Source: Arthrobacter sp. S41
Lineage (GTDB): Bacteria; Actinomycetota; Actinomycetes; Actinomycetales; Micrococcaceae
DNA length: 64,000 nt
NCBI RefSeq assembly: GCF_004320535.1
Contig: NZ_SIHY01000001.1
Span: 1,054,001 to 1,118,000, forward strand
Direction of reading: 5' to 3'
Positions 27,264 to 35,594 of this stretch are shown here, piece by piece. A model generated the notes under the pieces. It saw only the letters and a list, made by a program, of their open reading frames with translations. It did not search any database and was not told the origin of the DNA. Position 1 is the stretch's first letter. Each line of letters starts with the position of its first letter. A program made the translations under genes and the position numbers.

Positions 27264-28892
27264 TTACTTGCTCAGTACGCCTAGACGGAACTTGAATGAG
27301 GCATCCAAAGTCTTGTCCACGTCCTTGACGTCCTTGCCAGCAATGGCAACCTGGGAACCCTGCAACAGTGGCAGTGTCGACAGGTCTTCAGCCACCATGG
27401 TCTGCAACTTCTCAATTGCTTCGGTGCGCTTAGCCGCATCGGTCATGCCACGCTGATCTGAAATCAACTTGTCGACCTCTGGGTTGTCGTAGTTGTTCGA
27501 CAGGAAGTTGTCCTTGGCGAAGAACGGCGACAGGTAGTTATCGGCATCCGAGTAATCCGGCATCCAACCCAGCTGGTAGGCAGGGTAGTCGGTGACGCGC
27601 TGCTTCTGGTAGGTCACCCATTCGGTGGACTTCAAATCAACGTCAAACAGACCGTCGGCTTCAAGCTGCTTTTCAACCAATGCGTATTCATCACCGGAGT
27701 TTGGACCGTAGTGATCTGGGTTGTACTGCAAGGCAAGCTTGACTGGAGTCTTGACCCCTGCGTCTTCAAGAACCTTCTTAGCCTTGGCTGCATCTGGCTT
27801 GCCGTCGGTGCCGTACAGATCCTTCAGCGGCTCGGCAGCTCCGGTGAATCCCTGCGGAACATATGAATACGCAGGGGTGAAGGTGTTCTTGTAGACGTTT
27901 TTTGCAATGGCTTCACGGTCTACCAGGTGAGCAGCGGCCTGGCGCACAGCCAAAGACTTCTTCTCATCGGCGTCACTGGTCTTGGCACCATATGGCATGG
28001 TGTCGAAGTTGAAGACGATGTAGCGCAGTTCGCCACCTGGACCCTTATGAACGGTCAGCTTCTCGTCCTTGCCGAGGTCTTCGATGTCAGTTGGGGTCAG
28101 TGAACGCCATGCGACGTCAATCTTGCCCTGCTGAACTTCGAGCTTCAGGTTATTGGCATCCGCGTAGTACTTGATCGCAGCCTTGTCGTTGGCTGGCTTG
28201 CCCAAGACACCTGCGTAGGAATCATTGGCGCTGAAGGAGATCAGGTTGTTCTTGTTGTACGAATCAATCACGTACTGGCCACCGAAGGCCTTGCCTTCAA
28301 CGATCTTCTGGTCATCCAGAACCTTGTCGGCTGGGAAGACTTCGTCATCAATAATCGGTCCAGCCGGTGAAGTCAAAACCTGTGGGAATGTCTGGTCATT
28401 AGCAACCTTGAGCTTGAAGACCACAGTGCTGGCGTCAGGTGCCGTAATGGAGTCAACGTTGCCCAGTAGCGAGGATGGTCCGTTTGGATCTGCGATCTTG
28501 AGCTGGCGATCGAAGCTGAACTTTACGTCCTTGGAATCCAGGTCGTGTCCGTTGGCCCACTTCAAACCAGTCTTGAGCTTGACCGTGTACTCGGTAGAAG
28601 TGGTGAATTCTGCCGACTCAGCCAGGGAGTTGGATGGATCTGGGCTGCCAGGCTCGGAATTCAACAAGAATGGGAAAATCTGGTTCATGACCATGAAGGA
28701 ACCACTATCGTAAGATCCGGCTGGATCCAGGGAGGTCACCTTGTCGGTGGTTCCTAGGGTAATGGGGGCGCTGGTATTGCCCGAGTCACCGGAGTTGCTG
28801 TCTTCTGCGGCTGAGGTGCAACCGGTCAGAGCTAGGGCAGAAATACCCACAACGGCTGCTGCGAGTCGCAGTCCGTTCTTTGTGCGAGTCAT
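27264..28892 (-). CDS. Family-5 solute-binding lipoprotein of the peptide importer
   Basis: 542-residue extracytoplasmic binding protein. The signal peptide (MTRTKNGLRLAAAVVGISALALTGC) ends in lipobox ALTGC. The SBP_bac_5 domain is recognised by VTSLDPAGSYDSGSFMVMNQIF, LKTGLKWANGHDLDSKDVKFSFDR, IDVAWRSLTPTDI and KKSLAVRQAAAHLVDREAIAKNVY-like sequence. The ATG at 28892 has AAAAGGA 6 nt upstream, which decides it over an ATG 27 nt earlier. It is the first gene of the importer operon (binding protein, DppB, DppC, fused ATPase). Ligand inferred as di- or oligopeptides. Confidence 0.93.
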   Translation of the reverse strand: MTRTKNGLRLAAAVVGISALALTGCTSAAEDSNSGDSGNTSAPITLGTTDKVTSLDPAGSYDSGSFMVMNQIFPFLLNSEPGSPDPSNSLAESAEFTTSTEYTVKLKTGLKWANGHDLDSKDVKFSFDRQLKIADPNGPSSLLGNVDSITAPDASTVVFKLKVANDQTFPQVLTSPAGPIIDDEVFPADKVLDDQKIVEGKAFGGQYVIDSYNKNNLISFSANDSYAGVLGKPANDKAAIKYYADANNLKLEVQQGKIDVAWRSLTPTDIEDLGKDEKLTVHKGPGGELRYIVFNFDTMPYGAKTSDADEKKSLAVRQAAAHLVDREAIAKNVYKNTFTPAYSYVPQGFTGAAEPLKDLYGTDGKPDAAKAKKVLEDAGVKTPVKLALQYNPDHYGPNSGDEYALVEKQLEADGLFDVDLKSTEWVTYQKQRVTDYPAYQLGWMPDYSDADNYLSPFFAKDNFLSNNYDNPEVDKLISDQRGMTDAAKRTEAIEKLQTMVAEDLSTLPLLQGSQVAIAGKDVKDVDKTLDASFKFRLGVLSK

Positions 28893-29105
28893 GAAAGGTC
28901 CTTTTCTAGGTACACGCATGTGCGGTGATGATTAACACATGTTTCACATATCCTAAGTGATGCACCGCACCAAATACGAACAAAACCTACGGTTACCGGC
29001 CAGATTTGCGTCTGGCAACGGATCAATATGTGCTTGAGACCACGGCGTTTTGCACGGTTTGATGCTCCTAGAAAAAATTCTTCCCACCAGAAATCTTTGG
29101 TGACA

Positions 29106-29111
29106 TAAGCT
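29106..29111 (+). promoter_or_regulatory. Candidate -10 box of the DUF5997 gene
   Basis: TAAGCT lies 8 nt before an in-frame ATG at 29120, consistent with a leaderless start there rather than at the ATG at 29114. No -35 match was found. Confidence 0.3.
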
Positions 29112-29119
29112 AGATGTCA

Positions 29120-29479
29120 ATGATGACTCGTAGAGACGCGGCAATCGCGTTAGATATCCCTGTAGAGATGGCCAAGCGCCATGGAGTTCCGTCGCGGATG
29201 ACCGAAGCGGAATTCCGAGAGTTGAACACCAATCCACCGGCGTGGCTGGCTCAATCGCGCGAAAACCGCACCGGCAAGCGTCCGGTGTGGATCCATCTGG
29301 TCTGCGCAGTATGTGGATTCAGTGAATACGAGCGCCCCAAAAAGTGGTGGCCTACCTTTGACTTTGTCCATTGCCACATCCACTCCCCAGCTCAGCTTCC
29401 CAAACTAGAAGCCGGTAAGACTCGCGTGGAGTACCAAGACATTTCCGCCCACATGTTTGGCATTGTTGACGAAGGCTAA
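29120..29479 (+). CDS. DUF5997-family protein
   Basis: Small soluble protein (119 residues from 29120, 121 from ATG 29114) of the actinobacterial DUF5997 family. It begins MTRRDAAIALDIPVEMAKRHG, suggesting a helical N-terminal part. The middle carries an isolated CAVC pair (LVCAVCGFSEYERPKKWW) and a His/Cys-rich DFVHCHIHSP, a set of ligands that could hold one metal ion. No enzyme motif is known for the family. It is a single-gene unit facing mnmA across two hairpins. Real gene: strong; function: unknown. Confidence 0.7.
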   Translation: MMTRRDAAIALDIPVEMAKRHGVPSRMTEAEFRELNTNPPAWLAQSRENRTGKRPVWIHLVCAVCGFSEYERPKKWWPTFDFVHCHIHSPAQLPKLEAGKTRVEYQDISAHMFGIVDEG

Positions 29480-29493
29480 GCACAGAATGAACT

Positions 29494-29518
29494 ACTAGCC
29501 GCCAATTGGGTAGCTAGT
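29494..29518 (+). terminator. Weak terminator after the DUF5997 gene
   Basis: Short 6-bp stem ACTAGC/GCTAGT (29494-29499, 29513-29518) with a 13-nt loop, followed by a T-run at 29521-29525. Confidence 0.45.
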
Positions 29519-29532
29519 TGTTTTTGGGCAAA

Positions 29533-29579
29533 AAAATCCTCGCCCTCTCAGATTTTTGCATCTGGAAGGCGAGGATTTT
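29533..29579. terminator. Bidirectional terminator between DUF5997 gene and mnmA
   Basis: 12-bp perfect outer stem (29533-29544 with 29568-29579) plus an inner 5-bp stem (29549-29553 with 29560-29564). A-run on the left and T-run on the right let it act on either strand; it lies 10 nt beyond the mnmA stop. Confidence 0.8.
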
Positions 29580-29588
29580 GTCTTTGAA

Positions 29589-30725
29589 CTAGTTGACCTT
29601 TTCAGAATCCCACGCACTGGAACGGGCCGAATCAAGGGTCGCCTGGCCTAACACTCGACTGCCCTGGTAAACGACCATGGTCTGGCCCGGTGCCACGCCA
29701 CGCATGCCCTCAGGCAAGTTGACTACGAGCTCGTCGCGTCCTTCGGCGGAACGCTCCATATGCGCTACTGCCTCGACTGGGTCGCCGTGGGCACGCACCT
29801 GAACCATGCAGTCAAACTTTTCGCCGGTGAAGACCTCAGCGATCGGAACACCTGCCCAAGAGATCCTGATTCCGCGCAGCTGATCTACCGCCAGCAATGC
29901 TTCAGGACCGACGATAACTTTGTTTTCCTTCGGACGGATTTCGAGCACAAAGCGCGGCTTACCATCGGCTGCCGGACGGCCCAAGCGCAGACCCTTGCGC
30001 TGACCCACAGTGAACGCCTGTGCGCCTTCGTGCTCACCCAGGGCATTGCCCTCATGGTCAACAATTTCGCCGGGCTTCATTTCGATTCGCTCAGCAAGCC
30101 ATCCGCGGGTGTCGCCATCAGGAATGAAGCAGATGTCGTAGCTATCTGGCTTATTAGCCACGGTCAGTCCGCGAGCAGCTGCCTCGGCACGTACTTCAGC
30201 TTTAGATGGAGTTTCTGCCAGTGGGAACATGCAGTGCTCAAGTTGTTCATGAGTCAGCACGCCCAATACGTAGGACTGATCCTTAGCCCAATCGGCGGCA
30301 CGGTGTAGTTCTGGTGCACCGTTGTCATCACGCAATACCTTGGCGTAGTGACCGGTGCATACTGCGTCAAAGCCTAGAGCTAGTGCTTTCTCAAGCAGGG
30401 CAGCAAACTTGATCTTCTCGTTGCAACGCATACAAGGGTTTGGGGTGCGCCCTGCCTCGTATTCGTCAACGAAGTCCTGAACCACGTCTTCGGCGAACCT
30501 GTCGGAGAAGTCCCACACGTAGAACGGGATCCCCAGCTTGTCGCAGGCACGCCATGCGTCGTTAGAGTCTTCCACCGTGCAGCAACCGCGCGAACCGGTA
30601 CGCAGGGTTCCTGGCATGCGTGAGAGGGCTAGGTGGACGCCGACGACATCATGGCCGGCTTCAACTGCGCGAGCTGCGGCAACCGCCGAGTCCACGCCTC
30701 CGGACATCGCTGCTAGTACCTTCAT
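29589..30725 (-). CDS. mnmA: tRNA-specific 2-thiouridylase MnmA
   Basis: 378-residue enzyme that thiolates U34 of Lys, Glu and Gln tRNAs, taking sulfur relayed from IscS. The N-terminal ATP pyrophosphatase P-loop is MSGGVDSAV (about 8-16). The catalytic pair is Cys in [12 protein letters not shown] (about residue 101) and Cys in [10 protein letters not shown] (about 200). A central domain and a C-terminal beta-barrel follow. The ATG overlaps the iscS stop by 4 nt, directly linking sulfur donor and acceptor enzymes. Typical length. Confidence 0.97.
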   Translation of the reverse strand: MKVLAAMSGGVDSAVAAARAVEAGHDVVGVHLALSRMPGTLRTGSRGCCTVEDSNDAWRACDKLGIPFYVWDFSDRFAEDVVQDFVDEYEAGRTPNPCMRCNEKIKFAALLEKALALGFDAVCTGHYAKVLRDDNGAPELHRAADWAKDQSYVLGVLTHEQLEHCMFPLAETPSKAEVRAEAAARGLTVANKPDSYDICFIPDGDTRGWLAERIEMKPGEIVDHEGNALGEHEGAQAFTVGQRKGLRLGRPAADGKPRFVLEIRPKENKVIVGPEALLAVDQLRGIRISWAGVPIAEVFTGEKFDCMVQVRAHGDPVEAVAHMERSAEGRDELVVNLPEGMRGVAPGQTMVVYQGSRVLGQATLDSARSSAWDSEKVN

Positions 30726-31957
30726 CGTGTAAACCCTGTTCCTGCCGTGTGGATGCTGCTTTCATCGGCTGCCATGCCAGCCTTCTTTGCCTTTACGTAC
30801 GCTTCTGGCAAAGCTTCTATTAATGCGTCAACGTCTGCGCGCGTGGATGTATGCCCCAATGTGAAGCGTTGCACACTGCGAGCGCTGCGCGCATCTCGTC
30901 CCATAGCCAGCAAAACATGAGAAGGCTGTGGAACGCCAGCGGTACATGCCGAGCCGGTCGACGAAGCGATACCCACCATGTCCAAGAGGAAGAGCAATGA
31001 ATCTCCCTCACATTCAGGGAAAGTGAAATGCAGATTTCCAGGCAACCGGGTGCCCTCGTTGGCCGCATCACGTGGTCCGTTGAACTGTGCCTCAGGAATC
31101 AACTGGGTAATGCGCTGTACCGCGTATTCGCGCAATTGACTCAATCGTTGGGCTTCGTCACCAAGCTGTGCACGCACGGCGTTGGCCGCTGCGGCAAATC
31201 CTGCGGCGCTGGCCGCATTCAACGTCCCGGAACGAAGCTTTCGTTCATGACCACCGCCGTGCTGTACCGGGGTGAGAACAATGTCGCGACGTACCAACAG
31301 CCCGCCGATGCCTACCGGCCCACCAATCTTGTGCGCACTAATGGCCATGGTCGCTAGGTTTGACTTGGCGAACTCCACTTGAACTGCGCCGAATGCCTGT
31401 ACCGCATCTGAGTGAACCGGAATGCCGTACTGAGCAGCCAGGGCGGCAAAGGCCGCCACCGGCTGTACGGTACCCACTTCGTTATTGGCCCACATCAATG
31501 TCGCTACAGCGATGTGCTCATGGTGTTCAGCAAATAGTGCAGCCGCCGCTTCAAGATCAATAACCCCGTCGTGGTCTACCGGCAGCCAGAGCAGCGTTGC
31601 GTTGTCGTGCTCTTCTAACCACATTGCAGTATCAAGTACTGCGTGGTGCTCAATACCGGTCAAGGCAATTGTGCGCGCTTGATCGTTTTTTGCCACACGA
31701 TTCCAAAACAGTCCCTTGATGGCAAGGTTGTCTGATTCGGTGCCGCCTGAAGTAAAAATGAGCTCACTGGGGTGAGCGCCGGCAGCAGTCGCGACCGCTT
31801 GGCGTGATTCATCAACTACACGGTTGGCGCTACGGCCTGCCCCATGCAGTGACGAAGGGTTGCCAGTACGCGAGTATTGTTCGGTGATGGCAGCCAAGGC
31901 TGCCGGATTTAGATCAGTAGTTGCCGCATGATCCAGGTAAACGGCGGAAGTATTCAT
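30722..31957 (-). CDS. iscS: Cysteine desulfurase
   Basis: 411-residue PLP enzyme of the NifS/IscS class, releasing sulfur from cysteine for tRNA thiolation and cluster assembly. Seen features: N-terminal [39 protein letters not shown], the PLP lysine in [19 protein letters not shown] (about residue 208) and the catalytic cysteine in [10 protein letters not shown] (about residue 338). It precedes mnmA with a 4-nt overlap and lies 20 nt after an uncharacterised gene. A TACCAT box 9 nt before the ATG may give it an additional promoter. Confidence 0.95.
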   Translation of the reverse strand: MNTSAVYLDHAATTDLNPAALAAITEQYSRTGNPSSLHGAGRSANRVVDESRQAVATAAGAHPSELIFTSGGTESDNLAIKGLFWNRVAKNDQARTIALTGIEHHAVLDTAMWLEEHDNATLLWLPVDHDGVIDLEAAAALFAEHHEHIAVATLMWANNEVGTVQPVAAFAALAAQYGIPVHSDAVQAFGAVQVEFAKSNLATMAISAHKIGGPVGIGGLLVRRDIVLTPVQHGGGHERKLRSGTLNAASAAGFAAAANAVRAQLGDEAQRLSQLREYAVQRITQLIPEAQFNGPRDAANEGTRLPGNLHFTFPECEGDSLLFLLDMVGIASSTGSACTAGVPQPSHVLLAMGRDARSARSVQRFTLGHTSTRADVDALIEALPEAYVKAKKAGMAADESSIHTAGTGFTR

Positions 31958-31977
31958 AGCTCTTTAATGGTACGGCT

Positions 31978-32796
31978 TTAGTCAGCCTCGTTTGAATGCC
32001 CAATCCGTGTGAATTGGCCGACCTCAATGGTTTCCAAATCAGGGTTTGCCAGCACCGCTTCGATCAAATCTGCGGGGCCACCAAGAATGGTGCAGTCATC
32101 AAATGGTTCGGTGGACAGCATCCACCGGTGATCAGTGGCAAAGGTCAACGCCGGGCGTTGAGTCTGCTCACCGTCGGAGGTCCGCGCCCACACTGGGCGG
32201 GCCAAGAACTCTTTATCCACTTCAAACAGGTGGTAGTTCCGGTAGCCGCCACCCAATTCCAATGGTGCGGATTCCAGCACTTCTGCGCCGAAGGCTGGTT
32301 GCTGGGCCAGCGCCAGTGCCGCCTCAAAGGCTTGCTGATTTTCTTCTTCACTGAGCTGAGGGTCGGGTTCCTGATCAATTTGGATTCGCTCCCCACCCTC
32401 GATGAAGGCGTAGCCTGCCCACAGACCGGCAACGTATCGCTGGTCTGTCGCGTCAGTACCGGTCAAGGTCTTAACCAGTGACTGCCACTGACCTTCGGGA
32501 AGTTGATCCAGAGGCAAATCCGTATCCACCCATGAGTCTTCAGCGGTGGGGTTTCCTTGCGCGTCCAAACCCGCCACGGTTTCAAACAGATCCGCAGCGG
32601 TAATGATGTGATTACGACTTTGCGCTGCAGTGGCCCAGCTGACCAGTTGATCATCTTCGTCCAGGGCTGGGTGCAAGATCCGAACGTAACGTTCGTAACC
32701 TACGGGAACTTGGGCGACCACTGTGGTTGGGTCGGCCGATGCGCAGGCAGAAGCTACCCACTGGCCACGTTCTGCTGGGATATGTGAAAACTGCAT
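31978..32796 (-). CDS. Uncharacterised actinobacterial protein upstream of iscS
   Basis: 272 residues, acidic, with no signal peptide or membrane segment. I do not recognise a named domain. It opens MQFSHIPAERGQWVASACA and contains VPVGYERYVRILHPALDEDDQLVSW, a GLWAGYAFIEGG turn, GGYRNYHLFEVDKEFLARPVW and a C-terminal DHRWMLSTEPFDDCTILGGPADLIEAVLANPDLETIEV stretch rich in conserved-looking Trp/Tyr; the last part reads like a nucleotide- or ligand-sensing alpha/beta fold but this is only impression. It precedes iscS by 20 nt, so the three genes probably form one operon. The start is fixed by TAGGCT 6 nt upstream, giving a leaderless mRNA. Confidence 0.65.
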   Translation of the reverse strand: MQFSHIPAERGQWVASACASADPTTVVAQVPVGYERYVRILHPALDEDDQLVSWATAAQSRNHIITAADLFETVAGLDAQGNPTAEDSWVDTDLPLDQLPEGQWQSLVKTLTGTDATDQRYVAGLWAGYAFIEGGERIQIDQEPDPQLSEEENQQAFEAALALAQQPAFGAEVLESAPLELGGGYRNYHLFEVDKEFLARPVWARTSDGEQTQRPALTFATDHRWMLSTEPFDDCTILGGPADLIEAVLANPDLETIEVGQFTRIGHSNEAD

Positions 32797-32802
32797 GTCT
32801 TT

Positions 32803-32808
32803 AGCCTA
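32803..32808 (-). promoter_or_regulatory. -10 box for leaderless iscS-mnmA operon
   Basis: TAGGCT (TANNNT) is 6 nt before the ATG at 32796 and there is no Shine-Dalgarno. The same hexamer occurs before the RskA-like gene at 37052. Confidence 0.48.
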
Positions 32809-32909
32809 GCGAGGTCTGACACCGAATTCTGCCTTGCCCGGGTGCTCAATGGTATGAATGAGTCAGGACCTGTTGGCACCAACCGTTTACTGCAAGGGAG
32901 AAGTTATCG

Positions 32910-33836
32910 ATGTTCAAGCCTGACCTGTTGGTTCCGGTGCATGAGTTTTCGCGGAAAACCATCGATTTCTCCCGTCAAATTGCCGTCATGGCAGTGATCA
33001 ACCGCACCCCGGATTCTTTCTATGATGCAGGTTCCACCTTCGTTTTGGATCAGGCAGTGAACGCGGCGCTTCAAGCCGTACAAGCCGGTGCGGACTGGGT
33101 TGATATCGGCGGAGTCCCTTTCTCTCCCGGTCCAGAACTAGCGTGGGAAGAAGAAGCTGAACGCATCGTTCCGGTGATCAAGGCGGTGCGCGAAGCCAGC
33201 GACGTAATCATCTCCGCCGACACGTTCCAACCTAAAGTGGCCCAGGCAGCCATCGAAGCCGGCGCCGACGTCATCAACGATACGACCGGCTTGGCGTATC
33301 CCGAGCTCGCGCAGGTTGTTGCGAAAAACGACGTACATCTGGTGATTACTCATTCGTTGGCCAAACCGCGAACGATTTACCCACGCCCTACCTACACCGA
33401 TGTAGTGGCTGAAGTGCGCGAGTATCTGAGTCAAAAGGTTCAGGTGGCTCTCGATGCCGGTATTTCACCGTCCAAGATCATCGTGGATCCGGGCCACGAT
33501 CTGAACAAGAACACCGCACACACTTTAGAGCTCACCGAACGCTTCGAAGAGTTCGCCAACTTGGGATACCCTGCCTTGGCCGCTGTATCGAATAAGGACT
33601 TCATCGGAGAGACGTTGGACCTGCCTAAATCGGAGCGCACCCTCGGCTCCATGGTCGCAGCGACGATCTGCGCCATGAACGGAGCGCGCATCTTACGTAT
33701 GCACAACATCGCAGAGTCGGTACAAATGGTTCGCATGATTGAAGCCACCCACGGCTGGCGAGAACCTGCGTATCAAATTCATAATATGGGGGACGTAAAT
33801 CCTCCCGCTCATCCGGAACGCAGTCAAAGCAACTAG
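32910..33836 (+). CDS. FolP2-like dihydropteroate synthase paralogue
   Basis: 308-residue TIM-barrel protein of the pterin-binding family. Landmarks are VINRTPDSFYDAG, INDTTGLAYPEL, IIVDPGHDLNKNT and AVSNKDFIGETL. Compared with true DHPS, the GGESTRPG loop is VDIGGVPFSPG and the VGxSRKSF loop is AVSNKDF, so pterin and pABA contacts are altered. This resembles the second, FolP2-type copy of actinobacteria, whose members have not generally shown DHPS activity (recalled, not checked). The ATG has GGGAG 9 nt upstream. It is followed after 14 nt by a RibD-C-type reductase, suggesting one operon with a shared pterin- or pyrimidine-related task. Confidence 0.78.
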   Translation: MFKPDLLVPVHEFSRKTIDFSRQIAVMAVINRTPDSFYDAGSTFVLDQAVNAALQAVQAGADWVDIGGVPFSPGPELAWEEEAERIVPVIKAVREASDVIISADTFQPKVAQAAIEAGADVINDTTGLAYPELAQVVAKNDVHLVITHSLAKPRTIYPRPTYTDVVAEVREYLSQKVQVALDAGISPSKIIVDPGHDLNKNTAHTLELTERFEEFANLGYPALAAVSNKDFIGETLDLPKSERTLGSMVAATICAMNGARILRMHNIAESVQMVRMIEATHGWREPAYQIHNMGDVNPPAHPERSQSN

Positions 33837-33850
33837 AAGGAGTTCAACCG

Positions 33851-34594
33851 ATGCGAGCCTTGCTACCTGAATCAATCACAAACATCAGCGACGAACAGCT
33901 TCTGGAACGCTACAACAGCGAGCAACGCCCCTTTGTGCGCTTCAACTTTGTGAGCAGCATCGACGGAAGCGCCCAGGTTGATGGGCTCTCGGCAGCGTTG
34001 GGTTCAGAGGGTGACCATCGAATTTTTGCCCTAATACGTCGGTTGGCCGATGTCATAGTGGTGGGCTCCGGGACTGTTCGTGCCGAAGGCTACGAAGGAG
34101 CATTGGTCTCTGCTCAAGACAGCCAATGGAGAACTTCTCACGGGCTGCGCGCACACCCAGCATTGGCAATTATCTCAACAGGCCTAAATTTGGATCCTGA
34201 CGCCCCCACCTTTACCCAGTCTCCAGTACCGGTCATGGTATTCACCACGGTTGACGTCACCGCCGAACTGCGTCAGTCCTTCGGAGAGGACGTTGAGCTG
34301 ATCCAGGTCGCACAGCGCGACGGTGGTTGCGACGCCGCCGAGATTGTTGCCTACCTTGATCAACATGATCTGGGATTCATCCACTGCGAGGGCGGGCCTC
34401 ATATTTTCGGTCAGTTTGCTACAGCCGGCGCCGTTGATTCGGCCTGCGTGAGCTACTCCCCTGTTCTGGTGGCTGGCGAAGGCAAACGCATCACCGCCCA
34501 CGACAAGGAAACCTTTCAGCAGTTCTCGTTGCACTCCCTCTTTGAGGAAGAGAACATGCTGTTCAGCGACTATCGGATCAAAAAATCAGCTTGA
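33851..34594 (+). CDS. Pyrimidine reductase family protein (RibD C-terminal domain)
   Basis: 247-residue stand-alone RibD_C/DHFR-like reductase. It has RFNFVSSIDGSAQVDGLSAAL at residues 31-51, the LIRRLADVIVVGSGTVRAEGY segment and the C-terminal HCEGGPHIFGQFATAGAVDS, all typical of NADPH-dependent reduction of a ribosylamino-pyrimidine. No deaminase domain is attached. In actinobacteria such proteins occur beside FolP2-like genes and may act on a folate- or riboflavin-related intermediate. AGAAGGAG just before the ATG is a strong ribosome site. Its 3' end overlaps the convergent lipid kinase gene by 17 nt. Confidence 0.85.
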   Translation: MRALLPESITNISDEQLLERYNSEQRPFVRFNFVSSIDGSAQVDGLSAALGSEGDHRIFALIRRLADVIVVGSGTVRAEGYEGALVSAQDSQWRTSHGLRAHPALAIISTGLNLDPDAPTFTQSPVPVMVFTTVDVTAELRQSFGEDVELIQVAQRDGGCDAAEIVAYLDQHDLGFIHCEGGPHIFGQFATAGAVDSACVSYSPVLVAGEGKRITAHDKETFQQFSLHSLFEEENMLFSDYRIKKSA

Positions 34595-35480
34595 TGGCCG
34601 CAGGGATCACGCGTACTCGAAAGTTTCCTGTACCAACGTATTCCCCGTCTGCGTAGCTATCCTCGCGCGTCTGAATGTGGGCTTCCGTTAGTTGCCTGCT
34701 CACCTTCCGCGAATGCTTAGCACCAAGAATGATCTTGGGAATCAGCGGTAGAACGGGAATCAATTTTAAGCCGCGGACCATGGCCAATTCCAATTGGCCA
34801 TCGCTGAAGTCAGCGGTTGGAAAGAGCCTAATGCCACCGCCCAGTGAACGAATATTGGCGATGCTCGCTGCCAGTGCGGACCCCTCATATCGATATGGTC
34901 CTGACTGAACTACGGTGTGGAACCCTTTAAGTTTGGGGAGGCTCAAGGCAATTCCAAGAATGTATCTGAAGGATCCGAGCTGGCGCGGCAAGGCATTTGC
35001 CGCAGCATTGATCTTGGCTTCGGCTCCCCATGAAACCGCCCCCAGCGCGTACTTGGGCTGCGGATCGGTAGCCACTTCAAATTGAAGTTCCAGTACATCA
35101 ACGCCCGTAGTTTCGGTACCAGAGGAACAATATGAAATCACCTTGTCTAACGAGTCTTCAAAGTTACGGTGCCCGGTCATGCGCCACAAATCATTGCCAC
35201 TGCCAGCGGGGATGATTCCGACCGGCACAGTTGAACCAAGCGCTTGAGGGATCATTCGATGAATTAGCCCGTCTCCCCCAACAATGATCAACGCCTTGTG
35301 GGCGTCGGTCAGCGCCGGAAGTTGTGCGTGTTCTGCGAAGCTGGTGTCCAACAGCTCATAGCCAATGCCCCTCTGCTTCAAGGCCGCGGCGCCCTTGCGC
35401 GCACGCGCCAGCGCTCTGCCATTGCCCGTTGACGGGTGAAAGACGATGCGGACAATGCTTGGGGCGTCATTGGGGGCCAT
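34578..35480 (-). CDS. Diacylglycerol kinase family lipid kinase
   Basis: 300-residue DAGK catalytic-domain protein that likely phosphorylates a membrane lipid with ATP. The nucleotide-binding GGDG motif is in LIIVGGDGLIHRMIPQAL, followed by VGIIPAGSGNDLWRMTG; both are hallmarks of the family. The C-terminal domain includes ALGAVSWGAEAKINAAANALP and ends YVGTGNFRVRVIPAAIKLIF. The ATG at 35480 is preferred because TTGGGT-17 nt-TAATCT lies just upstream, with 8 nt between the -10 box and the ATG. A longer frame from TTG 35534 would start inside or upstream of this promoter. Lipid substrate not predictable. Confidence 0.85.
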   Translation of the reverse strand: MAPNDAPSIVRIVFHPSTGNGRALARARKGAAALKQRGIGYELLDTSFAEHAQLPALTDAHKALIIVGGDGLIHRMIPQALGSTVPVGIIPAGSGNDLWRMTGHRNFEDSLDKVISYCSSGTETTGVDVLELQFEVATDPQPKYALGAVSWGAEAKINAAANALPRQLGSFRYILGIALSLPKLKGFHTVVQSGPYRYEGSALAASIANIRSLGGGIRLFPTADFSDGQLELAMVRGLKLIPVLPLIPKIILGAKHSRKVSRQLTEAHIQTREDSYADGEYVGTGNFRVRVIPAAIKLIF

Positions 35481-35488
35481 GTACATAA

Positions 35489-35517
35489 AGATTACTGAGG
35501 CAGTCAACACAACCCAA
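35489..35517 (-). promoter_or_regulatory. Promoter of the lipid kinase gene, leaderless
   Basis: -35 TTGGGT (35512-35517) and -10 TAATCT (35489-35494) with a 17-nt spacer. The -10 is 8 nt from the ATG at 35480. Confidence 0.45.
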
Positions 35518-35539
35518 GTACTTGTCAGAATCAATTAGC

Positions 35540-35545
35540 TAAAAT
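35540..35545 (+). promoter_or_regulatory. Candidate -10 box of the J-domain gene
   Basis: TAAAAT lies 49 nt before the ATG at 35595; a transcript from here would include the GAAAGGA ribosome site. No matching -35 at 17 nt. Confidence 0.3.
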
Positions 35546-35594
35546 GAGATGCAGCGGCAAGAGGCCGTTGCCGTCGAAAGGATCCCACTGGACC

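Noticed and set aside
32858-32923. 21-codon upstream frame overlapping the FolP2-like start
   Set aside because: No ribosome site of its own and no runs of a regulatory amino acid; insufficient support for a leader peptide.
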